The notes below the pieces were generated by a model. That model was not told where the DNA came from, did not search any database, and saw only the letters and a list, made by a program, of their open reading frames with translations. From assembly GCA_016934855.1 (NCBI GenBank), contig JAFGSA010000028.1:1-49928 (forward strand): 49,928 nucleotides of DNA. Reading direction: 5' to 3'. The translations under genes and the position numbers were made by a program. The DNA comes from Elusimicrobiota bacterium. Lineage in GTDB: Bacteria > CG03 > SLGR01 > JAFGSA01. Numbering within the stretch: position 1 is the first letter of the stretch; each line of letters begins with the position of its first letter. Of the stretch, positions 1 through 7,456 are shown one piece after another.

Positions 1-79
1 AGCGACAGCTCGCGACCTCAAAATTCATTTGTGAATAACTTTAATGTTTTTCCAGATTCTTACGAAAAACGAAATGAGT

Positions 80-153
80 TGGCTGCCGGGGAAGGAGTCG
101 AACCCTCACAGACTGATCCAGAGTCAGTTGTCCTACCATTAGACGACCCGGCA
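80..153 (-). tRNA. tRNA-Gln (anticodon CTG)
   Basis: The minus strand folds as a cloverleaf. The 7-bp acceptor stem is TGCCGGG/CCCGGCA, the discriminator is G, and CCA is encoded in the DNA. The T-arm contains GGTTCGACTCC. The anticodon loop CTCTGGA sits between ACTGA and TCAGT, which places CTG at positions 34-36 and reads the Gln codon CAG. No promoter or terminator could be assigned. Confidence 0.93.
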
Positions 154-208
154 GTGATTAAAATTATTATATCCAAAATACGGTTTATTGCAACTGCATA
201 GGTCACTA

Positions 209-235
209 TTGAAATATCGTTATATATACTATAAT
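209..235 (+). promoter_or_regulatory. Candidate promoter of the GT-C-like gene, possibly leaderless
   Basis: A perfect -10 box TATAAT lies at 230-235 and a TTGAAA -35-like box at 209-214. The spacer is only 15 bp, shorter than the usual 16-18. Transcription would begin about 7 bases after the -10, essentially at the ATG at 242, so the mRNA would have little or no leader. No Shine-Dalgarno sequence precedes that ATG. Confidence 0.45.
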
Positions 236-241
236 AGTACC

Positions 242-1870
242 ATGAAAAACAACTTAAGCCGTATCCTGTTTTTCTCCCTTATAGCCGCCCTGGTCCTGGG
301 CAATATCCTGTGGATATCTCTTTCTTCCGATTTTCCACTGGACTCGAACAGCGCGCTAAAATACGCCAATACGTACGCCTGGATACACGCGATAAAAAAT
401 TTCACCGGGGTAAGACAGCTCGTCCGGCATAACGCCGTGGAACCTGCAGTGCCGGCGGTTTCCGCAATCCTTAACATAACACTCGGATTCGGATATAAAC
501 AGATGATGTACTTTAATATCCTCCTGGTCCTGGCAGCATGCCTCGGGATCTGGCTCCTGACGGAGAGGCTGTCAGGGAAGACCGCGGCTTCCATAGCGGT
601 CCTCCTTTTTATGCTCTACCCGAGCGTGTACGGGTTCTCGAGGAAGTTTTCTTTCGAGATATTCATACTCCCCGTATCGGCATTCTTCGTATATTATCTC
701 GTTAAAAGCAGCAGGTTCTCGGATACCCGGGCATCGGCCGCCGCCGGCGCGCTTTTCGGTATCGGGATGCTCGTCAAAACCAGTTTCCTGATCTATATAT
801 CAGGGCCCCTGCTCTTCGTTCTGGCCGGCGGCCTCTTCACCCGGTCCGCCGCCGAACGCCCGAGGATCTGCCGCAATATAGGGCTCTTCTTATTGATCGC
901 GCTGGCAGTCTGCGGGTACAGGTATTTGAGAAGCGGTATCGTAAACGACACCCTGTCCTCCGTGTTTTCCAGGCCCGAGAATGATCCCGCCGGGAATCTG
1001 AAAGGTTTCGTGATGAACGAGGTCTCCCTCCTGTTCTTTTTGGCGTTCTGCGCGGCGGCAATAGGCATGTTTTCCGGCAGGCGGCCCGGCCGCGGCGGCA
1101 GAATGCTGGTTTTTTTGTGGTTCTCCATACCGTTCCTGTTCCTTTTTTTCATGCCGCATACGAAATGCGTCCGGCATTCGCTCCCGATGATGATACCGGT
1201 CGCCGTACTCACAGCCGCTTTCCTTTCCGACAGGAAAGCCCTTACCTGGGGGTTACTGGCCCTGGGAACGGTCCAGTTTTTCCGGATTTCGTTCATACGC
1301 AGAACAGTAGGGGCGGATAACAACTGGGATACCGATACACTGACCGTAACCAACCCGGTCACCGGCAGCTCGAACTTTTACCTGAAATCGGCCGAAGCTA
1401 TCGAAGCGGCGCTTCCGGAAAGCGCGCGGAAGGTCTTCATCGTACCCTCGAACCGCGACGGCGCATGGGACCACTGGATATGGTTCAATTACAACCTCAT
1501 GAAGCCGTCAGGAAGACCGGATTTCCTGGTATCAGACCTGACGTACGGCGATCTTCTGTCTTTCTCCGAAAAGCTGGACGGGGCAGATGCCCTGGCCTAC
1601 ACCGGCAGCAGGGACATGGTATCGCCTGAAAACCGCGGCCGGCTGCTGGAGGAAATCGCCGGTCAGGTGATGCTGCACGTGAACCACCATCCGCACATCT
1701 ATAGATACATCGATACGGGACAGGACCACCCGGACGATCCCGGGTTCCGCGAATCAAAACGGTTCAGGGAAATACTGGCCGGTATAGACAGATCCCTGGG
1801 AAAATTCAGGCTCTATAGATCGATAAAAGTCTCGGAGAAGTACAATATATATCTTTACATCAGGGACTAA
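242..1870 (+). CDS. GT-C fold membrane glycosyltransferase-like protein
   Basis: This is a 542-residue polytopic membrane protein. Residues 8-26 form the first transmembrane helix. An acidic first loop (SSDFPLDSN) follows, then roughly eight more hydrophobic segments up to about residue 340, and a soluble C-terminal third of about 170 residues. That layout matches GT-C glycosyltransferases of the ArnT/PMT type, which use polyprenyl-phosphate sugars outside the cytoplasmic membrane; the acidic loop would carry the catalytic base. The ATG at 242 is chosen over an in-frame TTG at 188 because the hydrophobic start follows it directly and a TATAAT box ends 6 bases upstream. The gene converges with the SGNH/TPR gene, and the two stops overlap by 4 bases. 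The acceptor and sugar cannot be inferred, and the family assignment rests on topology. Confidence 0.6.
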   Translation: MKNNLSRILFFSLIAALVLGNILWISLSSDFPLDSNSALKYANTYAWIHAIKNFTGVRQLVRHNAVEPAVPAVSAILNITLGFGYKQMMYFNILLVLAACLGIWLLTERLSGKTAASIAVLLFMLYPSVYGFSRKFSFEIFILPVSAFFVYYLVKSSRFSDTRASAAAGALFGIGMLVKTSFLIYISGPLLFVLAGGLFTRSAAERPRICRNIGLFLLIALAVCGYRYLRSGIVNDTLSSVFSRPENDPAGNLKGFVMNEVSLLFFLAFCAAAIGMFSGRRPGRGGRMLVFLWFSIPFLFLFFMPHTKCVRHSLPMMIPVAVLTAAFLSDRKALTWGLLALGTVQFFRISFIRRTVGADNNWDTDTLTVTNPVTGSSNFYLKSAEAIEAALPESARKVFIVPSNRDGAWDHWIWFNYNLMKPSGRPDFLVSDLTYGDLLSFSEKLDGADALAYTGSRDMVSPENRGRLLEEIAGQVMLHVNHHPHIYRYIDTGQDHPDDPGFRESKRFREILAGIDRSLGKFRLYRSIKVSEKYNIYLYIRD

Positions 1871-3180
1871 GGCCTGTTTTTATTTCCGGTCTTAATAATG
1901 TCTTTCTCGATCACATCTGCGACATTCGAAGCCAGAAGCATTTTCCCTCTCTTAGTCATGTGACCGAATTCACCGGCAAAATTATCTTTGAATATCTGCC
2001 AGTAACCGGCTTTTTCAACCGCTTCTTTAAATGAGGTTTCATTATCAACGAAATATACCCCTTCATGCTCGCCGACAATATCTTTCAGCGGTTCAATATT
2101 GAGCATCGGATACTGCACACACAACATTTTTTTGTTTCTCTCAAGGATAATATCCCTGGCCCGCCTGTAATTGGCCGCCGTATCGCATATATCGTACCAT
2201 TCTGCTTCCGTCTTAGAAATCAGGAGAAGCAGGTCCTGCGACCCGGTATCTTCCGGATTAATCTCCAAAACGCGCATCAGATACTTTTTAGATTTATCAT
2301 AGTCTTTTGACGCATAAAAAAGCATTGCCATCTCCCTGAAAGCGTATTCATTACCGGGATCCAGTTCCAGCACCTGCTCATAACATTTTTCCGCTTCTTT
2401 ATATCTTCCCGTATCTTTATAGAGGCGCCCCAGGTTGATATAGGCCTCTTTATTCTCCGGGTTGAGTTCCATATCCTGCTTTAAGGATCTTTCAAGTTTT
2501 TCGGCTTCGGGATCATTTTCCGCTGATTTTTCTACACTTTTTAATTTTCCATAATAATCGTTAACAGCATCAATATGGGACACGTACTCAGGACCCGTCA
2601 ACCCGCGTGATCCTTCCGCGCTCCTGTTATTACTGACGGCGGGATCCCCCGGTTTTTTATTCGCGTGAAATCCCGGTTTTCCTGTCTTTGCTGCCGTTCT
2701 GCTTTTTTTTACCGATGTATAGAGATGAAGTCTGATAAGTCTGAAGAGTTTATATATTCTCAGGGCCCCGACTCTGTATTTTTCGCCTTGTCCTATTTTG
2801 ATACTGTTATTATATGAATACATGAACTCCGGATCGTTTATACCCATCATAGTAACTACTATATCCGGTTCATATCTATCCAGATTGGCCTCCAGCCTGT
2901 CTAATATCATCAGGGTATTCCCCGGAGTTGCCTTTATTATCGAGCTGAAGTTTTTCCCGGGGTTTCTCCTGTTCAGCAGCTGTTCGAGGTATAATGGATA
3001 TCCACCTTCGGTCGTGGATTCCCCCAGACACAGTATCCTGTACGCGCCTTTTTCCCTTAAAGACCTGAGGTTCCTTCTTTCCTGCATGAACAGGATGACC
3101 GAACCGCCTATCCTCAGACCAGCCTCCAGGATAAAAAGAGCGGCGAATATTCCTGCGATTACTAACAGTATTTTTTTCAC
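1867..3180 (-). CDS. Membrane-anchored SGNH hydrolase-like protein with inserted TPR repeats
   Basis: The 437-residue protein starts with GTG at 3180. Residues 1-30 look like a signal anchor. The SGNH/GDSL block I motif is LGESTTEG, with Ser55 as the likely nucleophile. MGIND gives the block III Asn. FGHMTKRG near residue 405 gives the block V His407, although the usual Asp three residues before the His is Glu. Between blocks III and V lie a basic low-complexity linker and two to three TPR units (residues about 220-320, with PENKEAYINLGRLYKDTG and PGNEYAFREMAMLFYASKD). Known SGNH proteins deacetylate or de-esterify glycans and lipids. Here the TPR insert suggests a partner-docking surface. 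The protein probably acts in the periplasm on envelope or polysaccharide material; its substrate is unknown. Confidence 0.7.
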   Translation of the reverse strand: MKKILLVIAGIFAALFILEAGLRIGGSVILFMQERRNLRSLREKGAYRILCLGESTTEGGYPLYLEQLLNRRNPGKNFSSIIKATPGNTLMILDRLEANLDRYEPDIVVTMMGINDPEFMYSYNNSIKIGQGEKYRVGALRIYKLFRLIRLHLYTSVKKSRTAAKTGKPGFHANKKPGDPAVSNNRSAEGSRGLTGPEYVSHIDAVNDYYGKLKSVEKSAENDPEAEKLERSLKQDMELNPENKEAYINLGRLYKDTGRYKEAEKCYEQVLELDPGNEYAFREMAMLFYASKDYDKSKKYLMRVLEINPEDTGSQDLLLLISKTEAEWYDICDTAANYRRARDIILERNKKMLCVQYPMLNIEPLKDIVGEHEGVYFVDNETSFKEAVEKAGYWQIFKDNFAGEFGHMTKRGKMLLASNVADVIEKDIIKTGNKNRP

Positions 3181-3261
3181 TCTGCGAGTTTATATATCTT
3201 CAAAAGACAGTTATATCTGGGATTCCGGACCGGTAACAGGAGCAGGATACGAGATGTGTTC

Positions 3262-3603
3262 TTATTTCTTTCCTTTATCGTCTTTTGCGTGTTCTTCGGC
3301 CCCGGGTTCTTCCTTCCCGTCCTCCGGTTTGCTCTCCATACCCTTCTTGGCTTCGTCCGCGTATGTCAGCTGAAGGTTAGTAAGCGTTTCGGTCAGTATT
3401 TCGTCTTCCTTTTTCGTCAGGTTGCCTGTTGTCTTGTCTTTCAGCATCTGGAGTATATCTATGTTAATCTTCGCTATCTCCATGTTCTTCTCTATCTTGC
3501 CGGTCTGGGGATGGGATATCTTGCCCATGCCCACTATGGCGGCCTGCGAAAGCGAAATGACTATATTAAAAAAGTTTAAATCTACCTGTGCATCTTCGTT
3601 CAT
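3262..3603 (-). CDS. DUF1844 domain protein
   Basis: This is a 113-residue acidic soluble protein. Its N-terminal 75 residues match my memory of the DUF1844 family, with the pattern FFNIVISLSQAAIVGMG followed by PQTG and a helix containing QMLKDKTTGNLT. The tail from residue 85 is rich in Lys, Glu and Gly and probably disordered. Family function is unknown. The ATG is preceded by AAAGGAG at good spacing and lies 12 bases after the gltX stop, so the gene is probably the last of the tsaE-tsaB-hisG-gltX operon. Confidence 0.8.
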   Translation of the reverse strand: MNEDAQVDLNFFNIVISLSQAAIVGMGKISHPQTGKIEKNMEIAKINIDILQMLKDKTTGNLTKKEDEILTETLTNLQLTYADEAKKGMESKPEDGKEEPGAEEHAKDDKGKK

Positions 3604-3615
3604 AACTGTTCTCCT

Positions 3616-5118
3616 TTAAGTAAGGTGGTCTATCGCGTATTTCATCCTGCCGAGGACTTTTTCCCTGCCCAGGAACTCGAGCATCTCGAAAAGCCCCGGA
3701 CCTTTCATCCTTCCGGATACGGCCACGCGCACAGGATGGAATACCCTGCCGGCGCCCAGGCCTTCTTTCTCCACGTACTGCCGGACGGCTTCTTCCAGGC
3801 CAGGGACCGTGAAATCGGGAGCCTTCTCGAAAATACCCACGACGTCCTCAAGAACCTTCTTAACACCGTCTTTTTTCAAGCGTTTTTCAACGGATTTTTC
3901 ATCATATTTTATATCATCCTTCACGAGGAAGTCAATCAATTCCGGGATGCCCTTCAGCGACTCTATTTTCTCCTGTTCCAGCTTTATGGCGTCTATTACG
4001 CGCGGGATGTTGTCGGTGTCATCTATCAGCCCGGCTTCGTTTAACCACCTGAACGCCATCTTCGCCAGGTTGCGCGGGTCCTCCTCGCGTATGTACTTGC
4101 CGTTCATCCAGTCGAGCTTCTGCGGATCGAATATGCCCGAAGAGGTGTTGCAGCGCGAAAGGTCGAACTTTTTCACGAGCTCGTCTTCCTTGAATATCTG
4201 CTGGGAGTCTTCGGTGGACCATCCTATGAGCGCCAGGTAGTTCCTGAGAGCGCCGGGAAGATAACCCATGTCGCGGTACTCTTCCACCGAGACCGCCCCC
4301 GTGCGTTTTGAGAGTTTCTTGCCGTCCGTGCCGTGCACCTGCGGCAGGTGCGCGTATTCGGGCGCGGGGACGCCCATGGCCCCGTAGATCAGCATCTGCT
4401 TGTGGGTATTGGATATATGGTCGTCGCCGCGTATCACGTGCGATATCTTCATCAGGTGGTCATCGACCGCGCAGGCGAAATTGTAAGTCGGCATGCCGTC
4501 GGACTTCATTATGACGAAATCCGAGACCATCCTGGCCTCGACCTCTATCTTCCCGCGTATCATGTCATCAAACGACAGGACGCCTTCGTCCGGCGTCTTT
4601 ATCCGCCAGGCGTATTTAATGCCCCGGGATTCGAACTCTTCTTTTTCTTTCTGCGTGAGGTCCCTGCACCTCCCGTCGTAACCCGGCTCCAGACCTTTGC
4701 TGACAGCTTCTTCCCGGCGCTGTTTAAGGTCTTCCGGCGTGCAGTAGCATTTATAAATCCCGCCCGAGGGCACGAGCCTGTCCAGCGCTTCCTTATATAT
4801 GCCCTTCTCCTGCCGCGCGCTCTGGAGGTACGGGCCGAATCCGCCTTTATCCTTTATGACCCCGGGCTCCCTGGGCGTCACGACCGGCCCTTCGTCGGGC
4901 GTCGTGCCGAGCCAGTTCAGGCTCTCGGTGATGGATTCGAGAAAACTGTCCAGCGAGGACCGGTCCTTGTCCGTGTCTTCTATCCGCAGGATGAAGACGC
5001 CGCCGTTCTTTTTCGCGTAAAGATAATTATACAGCGCCGTGCGGGCGCCGCCGATGTGGAGGAACCCCGTGGGAGAAGGGGCAAACCTGACTCTTACTGC
5101 TGCCGGATCAGTAGACAA
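3616..5118 (-). CDS. gltX: Glutamyl-tRNA synthetase
   Basis: The 500-residue class I aminoacyl-tRNA synthetase charges tRNA with glutamate. FAPSPTGFLHIGGA carries the HIGH-type motif (HIGG, residues 21-24), and KKLSKRTG carries the KMSKS motif (268-272). Cysteines 124, 126 and 151 resemble the zinc site of bacterial GluRS. The C-terminal 180 residues form the helical anticodon-binding region. Length is normal for bacterial GltX. The start overlaps the end of hisG by 11 bases, so translation is probably coupled. Whether it is discriminating or also charges tRNA-Gln cannot be told from this window, which has no gatCAB. Confidence 0.97.
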   Translation of the reverse strand: MSTDPAAVRVRFAPSPTGFLHIGGARTALYNYLYAKKNGGVFILRIEDTDKDRSSLDSFLESITESLNWLGTTPDEGPVVTPREPGVIKDKGGFGPYLQSARQEKGIYKEALDRLVPSGGIYKCYCTPEDLKQRREEAVSKGLEPGYDGRCRDLTQKEKEEFESRGIKYAWRIKTPDEGVLSFDDMIRGKIEVEARMVSDFVIMKSDGMPTYNFACAVDDHLMKISHVIRGDDHISNTHKQMLIYGAMGVPAPEYAHLPQVHGTDGKKLSKRTGAVSVEEYRDMGYLPGALRNYLALIGWSTEDSQQIFKEDELVKKFDLSRCNTSSGIFDPQKLDWMNGKYIREEDPRNLAKMAFRWLNEAGLIDDTDNIPRVIDAIKLEQEKIESLKGIPELIDFLVKDDIKYDEKSVEKRLKKDGVKKVLEDVVGIFEKAPDFTVPGLEEAVRQYVEKEGLGAGRVFHPVRVAVSGRMKGPGLFEMLEFLGREKVLGRMKYAIDHLT

Positions 5119-5995
5119 TTTTGTTCAGGGGGTACTCTATTATCCCCGTCGCGCCTATCCTGTTGAGTTCGGGGAGTATTTTTTTCACAGTCTGTTCCGC
5201 GACCACTACTTCCACCGCCACCCATCCCTCCTTGGAGAGCCTCGATACCGTCGGCGACGTGATGCCCGGCAGGAGCCTGTTCACCTTGTCGAGCTTCGCT
5301 TCCTCGATGTTCATCTTCAGGCCCACCATCTTTTCCGCGTCCACAGCCGCCTTGAGCAGCAGGCGGACGTTGTCAATCTTCTCCTTCTTCCATTTGTCCC
5401 GGTAGGAATCCTTGTTTGCGATGAGCCGGGTCGTGGACTGGAGCACTTCCTCGACTATCCTCAGCTTGTTCGCGCGGAGAGACGAACCCGTTTCAGTGAG
5501 CTCGACTATCGCGTCCACCAGCACTCCGGCCTTAACTTCCGTAGCGCCCCACGAGAATTCCACTTCGCAATCGACTTTCTTTTCCCTGAAATACCTCGTC
5601 ACGTAATTTATCAGTTCCGTCGATACGCGTTTGCCGTTAAGATCTTTGACAGAATTTATCTTCGAGCTCTCCGGCACGGCCAGCACCCATTTCACCGGGG
5701 TGAAACCGCCCTTGGCGTACACCAGGTCGCATACCTGCTCCACCTCGTCAGCAACGCCGTTCTCCTGGACCCAGTCGTAACCGCACAGGCCCGCGTCGAA
5801 GACGCCGTCCCTGACGTACCTGGGCATCTCCTGGGGCCTTATGAGCATCAGGTCCAGCTCCGCGTCGTCGCTGGAGGGATAGTACGAACGGGGACTGCTC
5901 AGGAATACCCGTATCCCGGCTTTATCGAATATCTCGAACGTGGACTGCTGAAGACTGCCCTTGGGCAGCGCGAATTTGAGTTTCTTTTTTTCCAT
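5108..5995 (-). CDS. hisG: ATP phosphoribosyltransferase, long form
   Basis: This 295-residue enzyme performs the first committed step of histidine synthesis, joining ATP and PRPP. The start KFALPKGSLQQSTFEIFDKAG is typical of HisG. The PRPP-binding region is VDAIVELTETGSSLRANKL (about residues 160-180). The length and the region after residue 215 (a VAVEVVV strand near the end) fit the long form, which has a C-terminal ACT-like histidine-binding domain and needs no HisZ. No other his gene is nearby; hisG is embedded between tsaB and gltX with an 11-base overlap into gltX. The role is secure. Confidence 0.96.
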   Translation of the reverse strand: MEKKKLKFALPKGSLQQSTFEIFDKAGIRVFLSSPRSYYPSSDDAELDLMLIRPQEMPRYVRDGVFDAGLCGYDWVQENGVADEVEQVCDLVYAKGGFTPVKWVLAVPESSKINSVKDLNGKRVSTELINYVTRYFREKKVDCEVEFSWGATEVKAGVLVDAIVELTETGSSLRANKLRIVEEVLQSTTRLIANKDSYRDKWKKEKIDNVRLLLKAAVDAEKMVGLKMNIEEAKLDKVNRLLPGITSPTVSRLSKEGWVAVEVVVAEQTVKKILPELNRIGATGIIEYPLNKIVY

Positions 5996-6008
5996 ATTTT
6001 TATCTCCG

Positions 6009-6557
6009 TTATATCTTTATCTTCTTCTTTTTGTATACCGTCTCCATGACGTATACGGGTTTGATGTCCTTCCAATCTCCTTTATTACTATTTTTATAAA
6101 GTTTTTCAACCTCGGCAAGCATCAGGGAACCTTCTATGACAGCCGCCGTTCCCCCGAGACGCTCTTTCTCCGCGGAATCTATTATGCCGAAATCCGTGAG
6201 CCGCCTGCCGCCGGGGCCGTAATGGGCATGGTAGAATCTGTCCCTGTAAGCCGCTATCACCGGGTGGGCCTGCGTACGCCCGGCTATGTCCAGGTACGGT
6301 ATGCCGTAAACGGGCACCCCCAGGACCTGCGCCATAGTCACGGCGCAGCTCGCCCCTATCCTTATCCCCGTGAACGAGCCCGGCCCCGTGCCTACCCCTA
6401 TAGCCGTTATATCCGCCGGCGCGGCGCCCCTTCCTCCCAGGAGACCGTCTATGGAGGGTATTAAACGCTCGGAATGTTTCTTCCCCTCTATCCTGACCTC
6501 TTCGAAATCATCCCCGCAGCCCAGAGCCACCAGGAAAACGTCCGTCGTCGTCTCCAC
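6009..6557 (-). CDS. tsaB: tRNA threonylcarbamoyladenosine protein TsaB (N-terminus uncertain)
   Basis: TsaB is the non-catalytic partner of TsaD in making t6A37 on ANN-decoding tRNAs. The family core GVGTGPGSFTGIRIG is present, followed by the VPVYGIPYLD region. The only standard start near the right place is GTG at 6557, giving 182 residues beginning METTTD. The preceding in-frame codons read DIYLAV, which complete the expected first beta strand (family form LAIDTST), so the GTG start would cut off real sequence. No ATG, GTG or TTG lies immediately upstream; an ATA occurs at 6569. An A8 run in the overlapping tsaE end would fuse the two frames if one A were lost. The tsaE neighbour, of the same pathway, supports the call. 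Confidence 0.88.
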   Translation of the reverse strand: METTTDVFLVALGCGDDFEEVRIEGKKHSERLIPSIDGLLGGRGAAPADITAIGVGTGPGSFTGIRIGASCAVTMAQVLGVPVYGIPYLDIAGRTQAHPVIAAYRDRFYHAHYGPGGRRLTDFGIIDSAEKERLGGTAAVIEGSLMLAEVEKLYKNSNKGDWKDIKPVYVMETVYKKKKIKI

Positions 6558-6573
6558 CGCGAGATATATGTCT

Positions 6574-7005
6574 TTATTTTTTTTCGTATTCGATCTCCCT
6601 GGACGTCTCGGATAACATCCTTATAGAAAGAAAAACCGCGCCATCCGGGAGTATCTCGCGCGCGCGGTCCGCCCATTCCACCGCCGTAACACCCTCTTCT
6701 TCAAGCAGGTCCCACCAGCCGAGTTCCAGTATCTCCCGGGCGTCTTTGAGCCGGTAAAGGTCTATGTGCGTCAGGCTTCCCGGGCCCGGCGCGCCGTACT
6801 TCCTGACGAGCTGGAAGCTGGGACTCTGGACCCGGTCCTTTATGCCCAGGCCTTCCCCTATGCCCTTTATAAGGGTGGTCTTGCCGGCTCCGAGCCCGCC
6901 TGTCAGGAAGATATTCAGCTTTTCCCTTCTGAGCAGCCCGGCCAGCTCTTTTCCCACAGCCATCGTCTCGTCAATAGAATTAACAGTTTTTAACATGTTA
7001 TTCAC
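6574..7005 (-). CDS. tsaE: tRNA t6A synthesis ATPase TsaE
   Basis: This is a 143-residue P-loop ATPase that works with TsaB and TsaD in t6A synthesis. The Walker A motif is GGLGAGKTT (residues 36-44). SPSFQLVRKY and THIDLYRL are characteristic of the family, as is AVEWADRA. A second Met at residue 4 (position 6996) is an equally possible start. The gene ends in GAA AAA AAA TAA, an A8 homopolymer that overlaps the probable true beginning of tsaB. It is first in the run tsaE-tsaB-hisG-gltX-DUF1844, with a hairpin terminator of the upstream unit about 80 bases before it. Confidence 0.95.
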   Translation of the reverse strand: MNNMLKTVNSIDETMAVGKELAGLLRREKLNIFLTGGLGAGKTTLIKGIGEGLGIKDRVQSPSFQLVRKYGAPGPGSLTHIDLYRLKDAREILELGWWDLLEEEGVTAVEWADRAREILPDGAVFLSIRMLSETSREIEYEKK

Positions 7006-7086
7006 AACCTGTTAGTTTCCTAATAATTTTTAAACAGCATTTTGAACTGCACCTGTTAATAACCCCCAGAATCTGCCTATAAAATA

Positions 7087-7114
7087 TTTTACCGGGAAGT
7101 TACTCCCGGTAAAA
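7087..7114. terminator. Bidirectional hairpin terminator
   Basis: A perfect 11-bp inverted repeat, TTTTACCGGGA / TCCCGGTAAAA, encloses a 6-base loop. Each strand ends in a short T run. It separates the 83-residue membrane protein gene from tsaE and would stop minus-strand transcription arriving from above. Confidence 0.75.
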
Positions 7115-7127
7115 TTATTATCTGTCA

Positions 7128-7154
7128 GGACAGCCGGGAAATCCCGGCCCGTCC
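7128..7154 (-). terminator. GC-rich hairpin ahead of the terminator
   Basis: GGAC-a-GCCGGG, loop AAAT, then CCCGGC-cc-GTCC can pair. The hairpin lies 22 bases after the stop of the small membrane protein gene and about 14 bases before the T-flanked hairpin on the minus strand. It has no T tract of its own and may protect or pause the transcript end. Confidence 0.4.
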
Positions 7155-7175
7155 CGATATTTCTGCAAATATTTT

Positions 7176-7427
7176 CTAAGAAGAACTCCCTGCCGGTTTG
7201 TCTTCCGAAGAGGAACCGCCTTCTTCCAGTTTCGCTTCTTCTTTTTTCGCGGCGGCATTATCTTTCATGCTGGATATGCCCGCAGCTACCGCTACCAGGC
7301 CGACCAGTATCATGAACGGCGGCAGCGACCCCTGAAGAACAACGAGAAACTGGCTCCAGGCTCCCCAAAGCACGAGCCAGAGAGCTCCGACAACGATTGC
7401 AACTAAACCAAAAAGTACGCTAAGCAT
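7176..7427 (-). CDS. Small two-helix membrane protein, function unknown
   Basis: The 83-residue protein has two hydrophobic segments (about residues 3-24 and 34-53) and then a hydrophilic tail rich in Lys, Glu and Ser (about residues 55-83). I recognise no domain. An AGGAGGAATT ribosome site lies just before the ATG at 7427. It sits 29 bases after nnr on the same strand and is followed by two tandem hairpins, so it is the last gene of that transcription unit. Confidence 0.7.
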   Translation of the reverse strand: MLSVLFGLVAIVVGALWLVLWGAWSQFLVVLQGSLPPFMILVGLVAVAAGISSMKDNAAAKKEEAKLEEGGSSSEDKPAGSSS

Positions 7428-7456
7428 AATTCCTCCTTAAAACACTTTCCGTTCGA

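Noticed and set aside
4333..6049. Long plus-strand open frames across gltX and hisG
   Set aside because: They are antisense to gltX and hisG, which carry clear motifs and a normal operon layout. The plus-strand translations are rich in Arg, His and Pro and match no family.
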